A stretch of 30,146 bases of DNA from Bog-950 sp035299425 (GTDB taxonomy: Bacteria > Bacteroidota > Bacteroidia > Chitinophagales > LD1): positions 1 through 30,146 of the forward strand of contig DATGWP010000124.1 in NCBI GenBank assembly GCA_035299425.1, in the 5' to 3' direction. This document shows, piece by piece, positions 16,291 through 23,938 of this stretch (positions are counted from its first letter, which is position 1; each line of letters opens with the position of its first letter). The notes under the pieces are model-generated. The model did not search any database, was not told the DNA's origin, and saw only the letters and a program-made list of their open reading frames with translations. The position numbers were made by a program, and so were the translations under genes.

Positions 16291-16368
16291 GCCTGCAAAA
16301 TGGTGGTTTTTGAGCGGGGTATTTGATAAAAAATGATAATAGCGTCATTTGTTAAAGCCCGGCCCTGT

Positions 16369-16389
16369 TATCTTATTTTTAATAAGATA
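16369..16389. promoter_or_regulatory. Perfect 9-base inverted repeat in a divergent promoter region
   Basis: Arms TATCTTATT and AATAAGATA flank TTT. It lies 65 bases before the ATG at 16455 and 79 from the TlpA-like start. Downstream, TTCTTTTG (16419-16426) is one base off the Bacteroidota -7 pattern, so the repeat would sit just upstream of that promoter, where an operator would be expected. It is too AT-rich for a strong terminator and does not follow a gene end on either strand. Confidence 0.45.
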
Positions 16390-16454
16390 CACCTAATGCT
16401 TTCTTAATAAATTATTCTTTCTTTTGCGCCCCCGCAAAACAAAGCGGTTTACTT

Positions 16455-18323
16455 ATGAAACAACTTGGATTCTTATTTGCACTTATGCTATCAGCAGCAA
16501 CTACCCATGCGCAACTTATTATTAACGAGTTATCGCAAGGTAACAATAAAGAGTATGCTGAGTTACTGGTAACCGGCACACCTACCTGCGGCGGCGCTAA
16601 CACCGTAGACTTACGCGGCTGGATAATTGATGACAACAACAGCTGGCATGCCAGCGGTTCGGGTACCGGTATTGCCGGCGGCCACGTACGCTTTGACAGC
16701 ATAGCCCAATGGGCCAATGTAAAACTGGGCAGCCTGATAGTAATTTATGATGACGCTAACATCACCAATTTTACCAATGATGTATCTGATAGCAATAACG
16801 ACCTTGTATATATAGTACCGGTAAGTTCACCCGTTTTAGAAAAGAACACGACCCTGCCAGCCAGCGGTGGCAACATGACCACCTATGCCACTAACCCCAC
16901 TTACTCGGCCAGCGGAAACTGGACTATACTGGGTATGGCTAACGGCGGCGATGCATTTCACACGGTATCACCGGCCAATTATGCCACAGCTTACCATGCT
17001 ATTGGCTGGGGCAATAACAATAATGCGATAGACGTGTATTACAGTGCCGACCAAGGCAATAAGGTAATTTATATGGCCAACACTGTAGATAATGACCCTT
17101 TTGACCAGGCTAACTTTATTGATACCGCCAGCACCGTGGGCGAAACACCGGGTGCAGCTAACAATACAGCTAATGCTGCATGGATTACAGCCCTGCGCAG
17201 CAGCGGCACACCACCAGTGATTACATTAAGCAACCCGAACCCACTTTCGTGCAGCAACCAGACTACTGTGTTAATAGCCAGCACCAACACACCGGGCGCA
17301 ACCTACCTGTGGAGCAATGGTGCCACTACAGCAAACGATACCGTATCTACCGGTGGCACTTACCGCGTAACGGTAAGCGATGCATCTAACACCTGCTCAA
17401 CAGTAGATTCAATTACCATCACTTCATCATCTACCCTGGATATTACGGTAGCCTCTACACCCACTACCTGCGGCGCTACCAACGGTACAGCTACTGTTAC
17501 GGTAGTAAACGGAACCGCTACTGCTTATATATGGAACAACAGCGAAACCACTGCAACTATAAATGGTGTGGCTGCGGGCAACTATTCAGTTACTGTTACA
17601 GGCAGCGCTAACTGCACGGCCAGTGCATCGGTAACGGTAGCATCGAGCACAGGTGGCACACCCCCTACCCTTACTGCCGACCAAACATCTTTCTGCACCT
17701 TTGACAGCGCAGAGATTTGCGCACCGGCAGGCTATACTTATCTGTGGAACCTGGGCAACGTTACACAATGTATTACTGTAAAGCAGGCCGGCAACTACTA
17801 TGTAACTGTAACCGATGCCAATAACTGTACTGCACAGTCTGCCCCGCTTGCTATTACAGTATTGCCAGCCCCATCGGTAGGTATCAGCGTAAGCGGCGAT
17901 AGCCTTACAGCCTACAATGCGGTTAGCTACCAGTGGTATTTTAATGGCCAGGAGATAGAAGGAGCTACCAACCCTACTTATGTGATGACACAAACCGGTA
18001 GCTATACGGTACGTGTAACAGGCCCTAACGGCTGCAGTGCCTTCTCTTTGCCTGTGGTAAGAACAAGCATAGATGTGGTTGCATTACAAGATGAGCTTAG
18101 CATTTACCCCAACCCGCTTAACATAGGCAATTGGACCATAGAAGCCGGTAACGATCTGTTTGGCGCTAAGCTGGAGGTATTGGATAACAATGGCCGCCTG
18201 GTTTACAAGTCTGTGATTGCCGAATCTAAATCTGTAATTGCAGAAGAGTTTGCAAAAGGTGTATACTGGCTAAAGGTTAGCTCTGAGCAAAACTCTATTA
18301 CCAGGAAACTGGTTAAGCTATAA
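16455..18323 (+). CDS. T9SS-secreted protein with lamin-tail-like domain, SprB-like repeats and a C-terminal sorting domain
   Basis: This is a 622-residue exported protein. A signal peptide ends near THA (about 19). Residues 20-250 (LIINELSQGNNKEYAELLV, VDLRGWIIDD) resemble the lamin-tail-like domain common at the start of Bacteroidota surface proteins. Residues about 255-540 are Thr/Ser/Asn-rich beta-sandwich repeats of the SprB/Ig-like type, with recurring motifs such as YLWSNGATT, GNYSVTVTG and GNYYVTVTDANNC. The C-terminal 75 residues (SIYPNPL, KLEVLDNNGRLVY, GVYWLKV) are a type A T9SS sorting domain, so the protein is expected on the surface or released. Its ligand or enzymatic role is unknown. 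A 21-base tandem duplication lies in the sorting domain. Its last 6 bases overlap the end of the opposite-strand gene. Confidence 0.88.
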   Translation: MKQLGFLFALMLSAATTHAQLIINELSQGNNKEYAELLVTGTPTCGGANTVDLRGWIIDDNNSWHASGSGTGIAGGHVRFDSIAQWANVKLGSLIVIYDDANITNFTNDVSDSNNDLVYIVPVSSPVLEKNTTLPASGGNMTTYATNPTYSASGNWTILGMANGGDAFHTVSPANYATAYHAIGWGNNNNAIDVYYSADQGNKVIYMANTVDNDPFDQANFIDTASTVGETPGAANNTANAAWITALRSSGTPPVITLSNPNPLSCSNQTTVLIASTNTPGATYLWSNGATTANDTVSTGGTYRVTVSDASNTCSTVDSITITSSSTLDITVASTPTTCGATNGTATVTVVNGTATAYIWNNSETTATINGVAAGNYSVTVTGSANCTASASVTVASSTGGTPPTLTADQTSFCTFDSAEICAPAGYTYLWNLGNVTQCITVKQAGNYYVTVTDANNCTAQSAPLAITVLPAPSVGISVSGDSLTAYNAVSYQWYFNGQEIEGATNPTYVMTQTGSYTVRVTGPNGCSAFSLPVVRTSIDVVALQDELSIYPNPLNIGNWTIEAGNDLFGAKLEVLDNNGRLVYKSVIAESKSVIAEEFAKGVYWLKVSSEQNSITRKLVKL

Positions 18324-18641
18324 GATAACCGGATCGATATAGCAGGGACTGCGGACAAACTCGTCCTCGGTCCCATCTATATAAGTTACTTTGATGTGCA
18401 CCTTGTTGCCGGGTTCATAGCCCTCTATTATTATCTTCTTCTTATTGTCGTCAGATATCTTACCATTGATGGGTGTGCAGTCTTTTTCGTACAAAAGCTG
18501 ATGCACTTCTTTGGCAGGTTGCTTAAGGTATATCTGGTAAGAGTCGTACCGGGGCTCGCGATAGGTGCTATCGGTGCTTTGTGCACGGGCACATAAACCG
18601 GTTAGTGAAAGCACGAATAGTATAATTAGTGAGCGGCCCAT
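18318..18641 (-). CDS. Small secreted protein of unknown function
   Basis: I do not recognise this 107-residue protein. The ATG at 18641 is chosen over a frame opening at 18776. It gives a clear signal peptide (MGRSLIILFVLSLTGLCARA, cleavage before Gln21), and TATCTTTA (18649-18656) just upstream fits a promoter element, which would leave the longer frame untranslated. The mature part has a Tyr-rich start (STYREPRYDSYQIYLKQPAK), two cysteines (in EKDCTP and RSPCYI) and an acidic/basic beta-like end. Its stop overlaps the stop of the T9SS protein gene by 6 bases, tail to tail, so the two transcripts are antisense at their 3' ends. Confidence 0.6.
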   Translation of the reverse strand: MGRSLIILFVLSLTGLCARAQSTDSTYREPRYDSYQIYLKQPAKEVHQLLYEKDCTPINGKISDDNKKKIIIEGYEPGNKVHIKVTYIDGTEDEFVRSPCYIDPVIL

Positions 18642-18648
18642 AGTTGCA

Positions 18649-18656
18649 TAAAGATA
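18649..18656 (-). promoter_or_regulatory. Candidate -7 element for the small secreted protein gene
   Basis: TATCTTTA on the minus strand is one base from TAnnTTTG and ends 7 bases before the ATG at 18641. No clear TTTG lies at the expected -33 distance (CATTTC is the closest). The short distance implies an almost leaderless mRNA. Confidence 0.4.
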
Positions 18657-18733
18657 GCAATTTTCGTTCCAGAGAAATGGTATGCAGGTTTTATTGAATC
18701 TATTGCTGCTTAAAATGAGGCCATTTTGAAAAA

Positions 18734-18795
18734 GTGTCCCCCTTGCTCTGTTGTAATTATTTGAAAGTAAGTGCATTGCGAAGAGGGGGTGTCCC
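18734..18795. repeat. GC-rich element with direct and inverted ends, possibly a dispersed repeat
   Basis: GTGTCCC occurs at both ends (18734-18740 and 18789-18795). Arms CCCCCT (18738-18743) and AGGGGG (18784-18789) can pair across an AT-rich centre. No protein frame is supported. The form suggests a small non-autonomous or palindromic repeat; copies elsewhere in the genome could not be checked. Confidence 0.4.
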
Positions 18796-18838
18796 TGACA
18801 TGGCTAGTGCAGGTATTAACCTCTTTCTAAGCAATCAA

Positions 18839-18874
18839 GGTAATGTCATTACCTGTTTGGGTAATAACATTACT
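18839..18874. promoter_or_regulatory. Two tandem palindromes spaced 21 bases apart
   Basis: GGTAATGTCATTACC (18839-18853) is a perfect 7-base dyad around one base. GGTAATAACATTACT (18860-18874) is a close second copy with 5-base arms GTAAT/ATTAC. Start-to-start spacing is 21 bases, two helical turns, as expected for a dimeric regulator binding the same face of DNA. The pair lies 43 bases beyond the GT51 stop and about 200 bases upstream of the small secreted protein gene. A terminator is less likely because neither copy is followed by a T-run. Confidence 0.45.
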
Positions 18875-18916
18875 GCTTAAAAGCTGGTTCAGAATTTCCT
18901 ACTTCACAAACATTAC

Positions 18917-20857
18917 TTATTCCTCTTCCATTTCGGGTATAACCGTATCTACCGGCCCTATCATTCTTAAGGCGGGGCCGGTAAGTTTTACATTGGGCTG
19001 CAGACCGGTGGTATCTACAGATGTTATCCAGCCCTTATAAGCCATGCGGCCGGTAAGTATCCTGAAATAGCCGCTGAGGTAGCTTTTCATGTTACCCTCT
19101 TTATCAAACTGATATTTGAAATACTTAGGTGCCGGAATAATACCCGCCAGAAAAATGCTCTCCTGCAAGGTAAGTTCAGATGGGCCTTTATTAAAATAAA
19201 ACCGCGAGGCCTCTGCTACCCCATACACATTGGGGCCCCATTCAATTACGTTGAGGTAAACTTCCAGCATCCGCTCTTTGGGCACCAAGCGCAGGTTCTC
19301 TATCAGGTAAACTATAAGCGCTTCCTCGGCCTTGCGCGATACAGTTTTATCGCGGCTGAGAAAAACATTTTTAACCAGCTGCATACTGATGGTGCTGCCT
19401 CCGCGCGCAAAGCGGCGCTCTTTGTAGTTCTTTACTATAGACTCACGAAATGCCTCGGGCAGAAAACCCCGGTGCAGCATAAACGATGGGTCTTCGCTTT
19501 GTAATACACTCTTGACCAGATAATCGCTGATGCGGTTAAGTGGTGTAAACATAGGGTTAGATGGCGACACATCTATATTGCGAACAAACCGGTCTTTATC
19601 ATAAGCCTCGTACATAAACGGGCCATTCATGCGCTCATAATTTTCTGCACCGTATCTACGTATACCGAAATTCTTCTTCTTAAGCTCAGAATAAAACAAC
19701 AGTGAATCGGGCTTGCCTGTATTGATACTAAACAACAAATCGTATTGCAGCGAACCGGTGCATGATATGCCCTTTAATGTATTAAACATGCCCTGTGGCA
19801 GTGCATGAAAAAAAGTGTCGCTTACCGTTTCGGGCATGTGCACACCCATAGTAAATACTGTATCGGGTTTTAACTGGTAGCAGGCATACAAGCGGCTGCT
19901 CATATCCTTTAGCATAACAGTAGAGGATGAATCGAGCTCTACTTTATCGTCACTAATATTTAACCGCCCTTTAAACTGCGCGCGCTCAAACACTACATCA
20001 TCGTTGGCCAGCCGCCAGTGATTGATATGGAACTCTTTAGCCTGCACAGTAGTATTTATCTGAAACTCGTTACCGCTATCCTCAAACCTTAATGTGCCAG
20101 CTATAGCATTAAACCTGCACTTCAAACTTTTATCGCGGTTAAGAAAAGGCAGGTAGGCTGTTGACTGACCCACTCTTTCAGCCTCAAATTTATAACTCAC
20201 ATTCCTCTCCAGCACCTCTCCTTTCAGCAGCAATGTATCGCTCATTCGCTGGTTGATGACTAAGCCCGCAAATAGTTTTTTGTCGTACTTTAATTGCGGC
20301 ACATAAATGTTCTCTGCCTTGTTGGTGTCTATGTAGCTAATGTGCACATCACTTATGTCAAATGCGGTATTGAACATACGCACCAATCGTGCCTTGCCGC
20401 TTTTAGCCATCGTTTTAAAAGTTGATGCTTTGGGTGAAGTTACCTTACTGCCGCTTTGCGTTGTAAGCGGAGATAATTTCAGGTTATTACGCCCGGGTAA
20501 ATTATAAGCTGTAACTGTAACGCTCCGCAGTATTATTTCATCAAAACCAATAGTAGCTGTAAGTAAATCGAGCAGCGACAAATTTACTTTAGCCTCGCCC
20601 ACCGTTAGCAGCGTATCGGCATTAACCGGCTGAATGTTCAAGCCGGATATGGTTACAACATCTAACCCGGTAAAAGAAATATGGCCGGCGCTAAGTGTTG
20701 CGCCATAATTGCTGAGCACACGGGATTGTACCTTCTTAAATGCAAATTGTAAAAGCGAATTGCGGCCAACAAAAAACAGCGACAGTAATAGCGCAAAGCC
20801 TGCAATTAACCCAACTCCCCACTTTTTAAACATAGGCCGCAAAGATATTCCAAACAT
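18917..20857 (-). CDS. Peptidoglycan glycosyltransferase (GT51) fused to an AsmA-like N-terminal region
   Basis: This is a 646-residue membrane-anchored protein. One helix (about 13-30) is followed by a region of about 400 residues with beta-rich, AsmA/DUF748-like features (FKKVQSRVLSNYGATLSAGHISFTGLDVV; repeated LxIxDxxV-type strands). The GT51 domain occupies about 435-600. VLQSEDPSFMLHRGF holds catalytic Glu455 with His462 and Gly464; ARGGSTISMQLVKN (484-497), RKAEEA with Glu511, and LEVYLNVIEWGPNVYGVAEA (531-550) are the other conserved blocks. GT51 enzymes polymerise lipid II into glycan strands. No transpeptidase domain follows, so it is monofunctional like MtgA but about 2.5 times longer. 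It starts 3 bases after the TMTC-like stop, implying translational coupling. Confidence 0.9.
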   Translation of the reverse strand: MFGISLRPMFKKWGVGLIAGFALLLSLFFVGRNSLLQFAFKKVQSRVLSNYGATLSAGHISFTGLDVVTISGLNIQPVNADTLLTVGEAKVNLSLLDLLTATIGFDEIILRSVTVTAYNLPGRNNLKLSPLTTQSGSKVTSPKASTFKTMAKSGKARLVRMFNTAFDISDVHISYIDTNKAENIYVPQLKYDKKLFAGLVINQRMSDTLLLKGEVLERNVSYKFEAERVGQSTAYLPFLNRDKSLKCRFNAIAGTLRFEDSGNEFQINTTVQAKEFHINHWRLANDDVVFERAQFKGRLNISDDKVELDSSSTVMLKDMSSRLYACYQLKPDTVFTMGVHMPETVSDTFFHALPQGMFNTLKGISCTGSLQYDLLFSINTGKPDSLLFYSELKKKNFGIRRYGAENYERMNGPFMYEAYDKDRFVRNIDVSPSNPMFTPLNRISDYLVKSVLQSEDPSFMLHRGFLPEAFRESIVKNYKERRFARGGSTISMQLVKNVFLSRDKTVSRKAEEALIVYLIENLRLVPKERMLEVYLNVIEWGPNVYGVAEASRFYFNKGPSELTLQESIFLAGIIPAPKYFKYQFDKEGNMKSYLSGYFRILTGRMAYKGWITSVDTTGLQPNVKLTGPALRMIGPVDTVIPEMEEE

Positions 20858-20860
20858 CCA

Positions 20861-23185
20861 CTATCGTTTCTGGGCGGCCATTACCTCGTTAAACTTAGCC
20901 TGGTATTGGTCGGCCAGTGCCTTATTGCCCTTATTGCGGTACGACACGGATAAGTTCATATAAGCAGCCGGGTAGTTAGGGTTTAGTTCTATCAGTTTAA
21001 GGGCTGTGGCAATAGCCTCGTCAAAACGGCCACTTAAACCATAAGCCACACCCAAATCTTCATAATACAACTCTACCTTAGGGTTTAGTTCCACTGCTTT
21101 TTTCAAATACTCGATGGCCATAGGGAAATTGTAAGCCGTTTTGCCAAAACCGGTGCCTATCTGGTAATAATCGGCAGCAGTTGCGGGGCGTATTTCGTTG
21201 CCTTTGTTCAGCCATATTTGTACCGAGTCGGGCTTATTTAACTTGGCATACATTTGCGCCAACAGGAACCTGCACTCTACCTGCTCGGGCTTGGCAGCAT
21301 AGGCCTTCAGCAAATTCTCTTTAGCCAGCAGTGGCTGGTTAGTTTCATTATACACTATGCCCAGGTTAAAGTTGGCATCGTAATATCCACCAACTCTAAA
21401 GGCTGCTGCTTTCTCATAAATAGGCACTACCAGTTCGGGCTTATGGTAACGTTTGTAAACAGCATTGCCCAACAATAAATAAGCATTGGAATGCGTAGGG
21501 TAAATGCGTATAGCCTCGTTTAAATGCGCTATGGATGAATCGAGCAGCAGAAACCGGATAGATGAATCGGGCAGCATGTTGATAGCATTCAGGTCCGACT
21601 CGCTAAGGTCGCGGTTAAGGTCTTTAAAGAATGACTTTATCATACCACTATCGCGCAGTGCCGGTATATCCGACTCGGCAGCCTTGGTTAAATCTCCTCC
21701 CAAAGAAGTTTGAATTTTAGAAGAGTTAGGACTGTGTATAGCATCGCGGCGGAAGAGTGTAAAGCTGTCTTTCCAATCGTAATTACGTGCAAATGTTTTA
21801 ACCGAATAAAGCGCCAGCACTATTACAAATACACCGGTGATAAGTGTAGGCGAAAGCTTAAACCTGTCTTTTGACTCGATAAACATATAGGCCACAAGAA
21901 TGGAGAACCCCAGCGAACTCATATAAATAAAACGCTCATTCATCAATACACCCACCGTAAACAGCATGTTAGAGGCCACCGAGAAGGTGATGAAGAAAAA
22001 CAGGATGCCAAAAGCAGCGATGCTCTTCTCTTTCAATTTAATTGCGGCATAAGCCAGCAAGCCGATGGTGCTTAAAATGGCTGTGATTACCAGCCCGCTA
22101 TCGAAGCCAAGGTAAGGCACCTGGTTGTAGTAGTAATCGTGCGTAAGCGGGTGAGGGAATATCATAAGCCAGTAATAGCGCAGGAAGGTATATAGCGTAG
22201 TACCGTAACGGATAGAAAACTCATTGTGCGGGGCTACAAACGGGTTATTCAATATCTCAGGCGATTCATCGGTAAGGCCTGATTGTGTAAACTGGCTGCG
22301 CAGGAACAGGAACAGCGCTACCGGCACCAGGTATAAGCCTACCGAAAGGATATAATCTTTTGCCTTTGCATTGGTAAAAAAGTAATACGTAAGCGGTATA
22401 ATAGCCAGGAAGGTAATCGCATTTTCTTTAGACATTAAGGCTATAAAATAAACCACCACGCCCCATACCAGGTGCACTATATTTTGTGTGCGCACATACT
22501 TAATAGTAGCCAGCAATGCCAGCAGCGAAAGCAGCATACACATTACCTCATCGCGGCCTTTAATGTTAGCTACCGCCTCGGTGTGTAAAGGGTGCGCGGC
22601 ATACAACAGCGTAGCCAAAAAGGCAAGGCCTAATTCGCCAAAAGGCAGTTGCAGCGAATACTTCTTGGGTATAATTTGCAGCAACAAGTAATACAACAGC
22701 ACACAGGTTAAAGCAAACAACAAAATATTAATACCGTGGCTCAACATAGGGTTGAGGTAGGGGTCCGCATCGGTCATTATAATGTTCTTATCATCTATCA
22801 CCTCGCGCTTATCGCCGCGCATTTTGCGCACTATTTCATACTCTACAGCCAGCGAGGTCATACTTAGCGGGCGGTAACGGCCACCGCTTACCAGCTTGGC
22901 ACCGCGCTCGCCAAAAAACCCTTCGAACATATCGTGCGTGAAATGGTCTTTAATGCCACCGAAACCCTTTTTGGTAAACTTGTTATCGGTAACTACAATG
23001 GTATCGTCTATGGCATACCTGTTCCAAAGTGTGTTGGAATACAGCAGGCAGGTAAACACAAAAATAAATGCATAGTAAAACCACTGGGGTAGCTTGAAAT
23101 TAGCTTGTGCCGATGGCGCAGGTGCAACAACCTTACTTGTCTGTTGTTTATCGTCTGCGGTTTGTCTCTTGTTTTGCTTTGCCAC
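20861..23185 (-). CDS. TMTC-like GT-C membrane glycosyltransferase with C-terminal TPRs
   Basis: This is a 774-residue protein. A Lys/Gln-rich cytoplasmic N-terminus leads into about eleven membrane helices (about 36-475), then a helical TPR region (about 540-765, e.g. AIEYLKKAVELNPKVELYYEDLGVAYGLSGRFDEAI). The first loop has AIDDT with Asp60-Asp61, RYRPLSM (103-109) fits the family, and AHPLHTEAVANIKGRDE (197-213) matches the HPxHTEAV-x4-GR signature of TMTC proteins. Eukaryotic TMTCs are O-mannosyltransferases using lipid-linked mannose; the bacterial substrate is unknown. The start is a GTG at 23185, since the next in-frame Met lies beyond the first helix. It is followed after 3 bases by the GT51 gene. 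Confidence 0.88.
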   Translation of the reverse strand: MAKQNKRQTADDKQQTSKVVAPAPSAQANFKLPQWFYYAFIFVFTCLLYSNTLWNRYAIDDTIVVTDNKFTKKGFGGIKDHFTHDMFEGFFGERGAKLVSGGRYRPLSMTSLAVEYEIVRKMRGDKREVIDDKNIIMTDADPYLNPMLSHGINILLFALTCVLLYYLLLQIIPKKYSLQLPFGELGLAFLATLLYAAHPLHTEAVANIKGRDEVMCMLLSLLALLATIKYVRTQNIVHLVWGVVVYFIALMSKENAITFLAIIPLTYYFFTNAKAKDYILSVGLYLVPVALFLFLRSQFTQSGLTDESPEILNNPFVAPHNEFSIRYGTTLYTFLRYYWLMIFPHPLTHDYYYNQVPYLGFDSGLVITAILSTIGLLAYAAIKLKEKSIAAFGILFFFITFSVASNMLFTVGVLMNERFIYMSSLGFSILVAYMFIESKDRFKLSPTLITGVFVIVLALYSVKTFARNYDWKDSFTLFRRDAIHSPNSSKIQTSLGGDLTKAAESDIPALRDSGMIKSFFKDLNRDLSESDLNAINMLPDSSIRFLLLDSSIAHLNEAIRIYPTHSNAYLLLGNAVYKRYHKPELVVPIYEKAAAFRVGGYYDANFNLGIVYNETNQPLLAKENLLKAYAAKPEQVECRFLLAQMYAKLNKPDSVQIWLNKGNEIRPATAADYYQIGTGFGKTAYNFPMAIEYLKKAVELNPKVELYYEDLGVAYGLSGRFDEAIATALKLIELNPNYPAAYMNLSVSYRNKGNKALADQYQAKFNEVMAAQKR

Positions 23186-23300
23186 TATTATTTTTTTTGC
23201 TGCGTGAAAATAAAAACACTTAGCGCGAATGCAACTTTCCTCTAAGCCCTGGAAAGAGCCCCAACGGACAATACCGTTAAGTTAAGCCAACCAGCCACAC

Positions 23301-23345
23301 ACCCCGTCCGGTGCAGAGCCACCGGCCACCCCTCTCAAGAGGGGA
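23301..23345. repeat. Double-hairpin GC-rich intergenic repeat
   Basis: Two adjacent hairpins: CCGGTG / CACCGG with a 6-base loop (23308-23325), and CCCCTCT / AGAGGGG with a 2-base centre (23329-23344). A spurious frame runs through it. It resembles GC-rich repeats (CTCTC-AAGAG type) that I recall in many Bacteroidota intergenic regions. It lies in the 203-base gap between the YdjM-type gene and the TMTC-like gene and could terminate transcription entering that gap. Confidence 0.55.
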
Positions 23346-23388
23346 AAATACAACCCCAGCTTTTTGAACCCATTATTAGGGGCTCCCT

Positions 23389-23937
23389 TTAATGCGTTTC
23401 CTTCGTCAACTTCTTCACAGCCGAGGCTATTGCCATGATTATTATGGATGGAATCCATACCCAAATGAACTCGCTTTTGATAACCCGCCAGCCCCACTCG
23501 CTAAAAAACTGAGTAATACCAATAGGTGAAACCTTTATGGGCCGGAACGGGAAGAAATAGCGGGTATTATCAAACGGCGAAAAGAAAGCCACGCCGAGGC
23601 CGCCGGTAGTCATAGCATCGAGCATCGGATGCGAAGCCGTGGCCAGAAAAAAGAAGCCTACAAACGCAAACCACCGCTTGCTAAAGGGTTTTTCTTCAGC
23701 ATAAAAGAAGTAGGTAACAGCCAGGGCCAATAGCGCAGCAAATACAAATGAATGTGAGAAACCACGATGCCCCCAGAAACTGCCATACTCTATCCCCAGC
23801 TTAAAGCCTATGGCGTCGGCATCGGGTATCACGGCACAAAACATACCCAGCAGCCAAAACTTCTTATCAATGTTTTTAATAAGCGAAGCCTTGCCAATAG
23901 CAACTGCAGCAATAGCATGAGAAAAAGCAGAAGCCAT
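23389..23937 (-). CDS. YdjM-type membrane metal-dependent hydrolase (LexA-binding-like family)
   Basis: This is a 182-residue inner-membrane protein with about four helices. The family motifs are FSHAIAAVAIG (His7), IPDADAIGF (Asp39, Asp41), GHRGFSHS (His57, His62) and ATASHPMLDAM (His103, Asp107), the metal-ligand set of the PF04307 (YdjM) family. The substrate is unknown; some members are phospholipase-like by fold. The start at 23937 is used because the family begins with FSHA near the N-terminus; the longer frame from 23976 overlaps dprA. The ATG lies one base after the dprA stop, so it is translated from the same mRNA. Confidence 0.85.
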   Translation of the reverse strand: MASAFSHAIAAVAIGKASLIKNIDKKFWLLGMFCAVIPDADAIGFKLGIEYGSFWGHRGFSHSFVFAALLALAVTYFFYAEEKPFSKRWFAFVGFFFLATASHPMLDAMTTGGLGVAFFSPFDNTRYFFPFRPIKVSPIGITQFFSEWGWRVIKSEFIWVWIPSIIIMAIASAVKKLTKETH

Positions 23938-23938
23938 A

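Noticed and set aside
18642..18776. N-terminal extension of the small secreted orphan
   Set aside because: The signal peptide starts at the ATG at 18641 and the extension runs through a promoter-like element and part of a GC-rich repeat.
23282..23497. Minus-strand frame of 71 codons over the double hairpin
   Set aside because: It is out of frame with the hydrolase gene it overlaps and is created by the GC-rich repeat.
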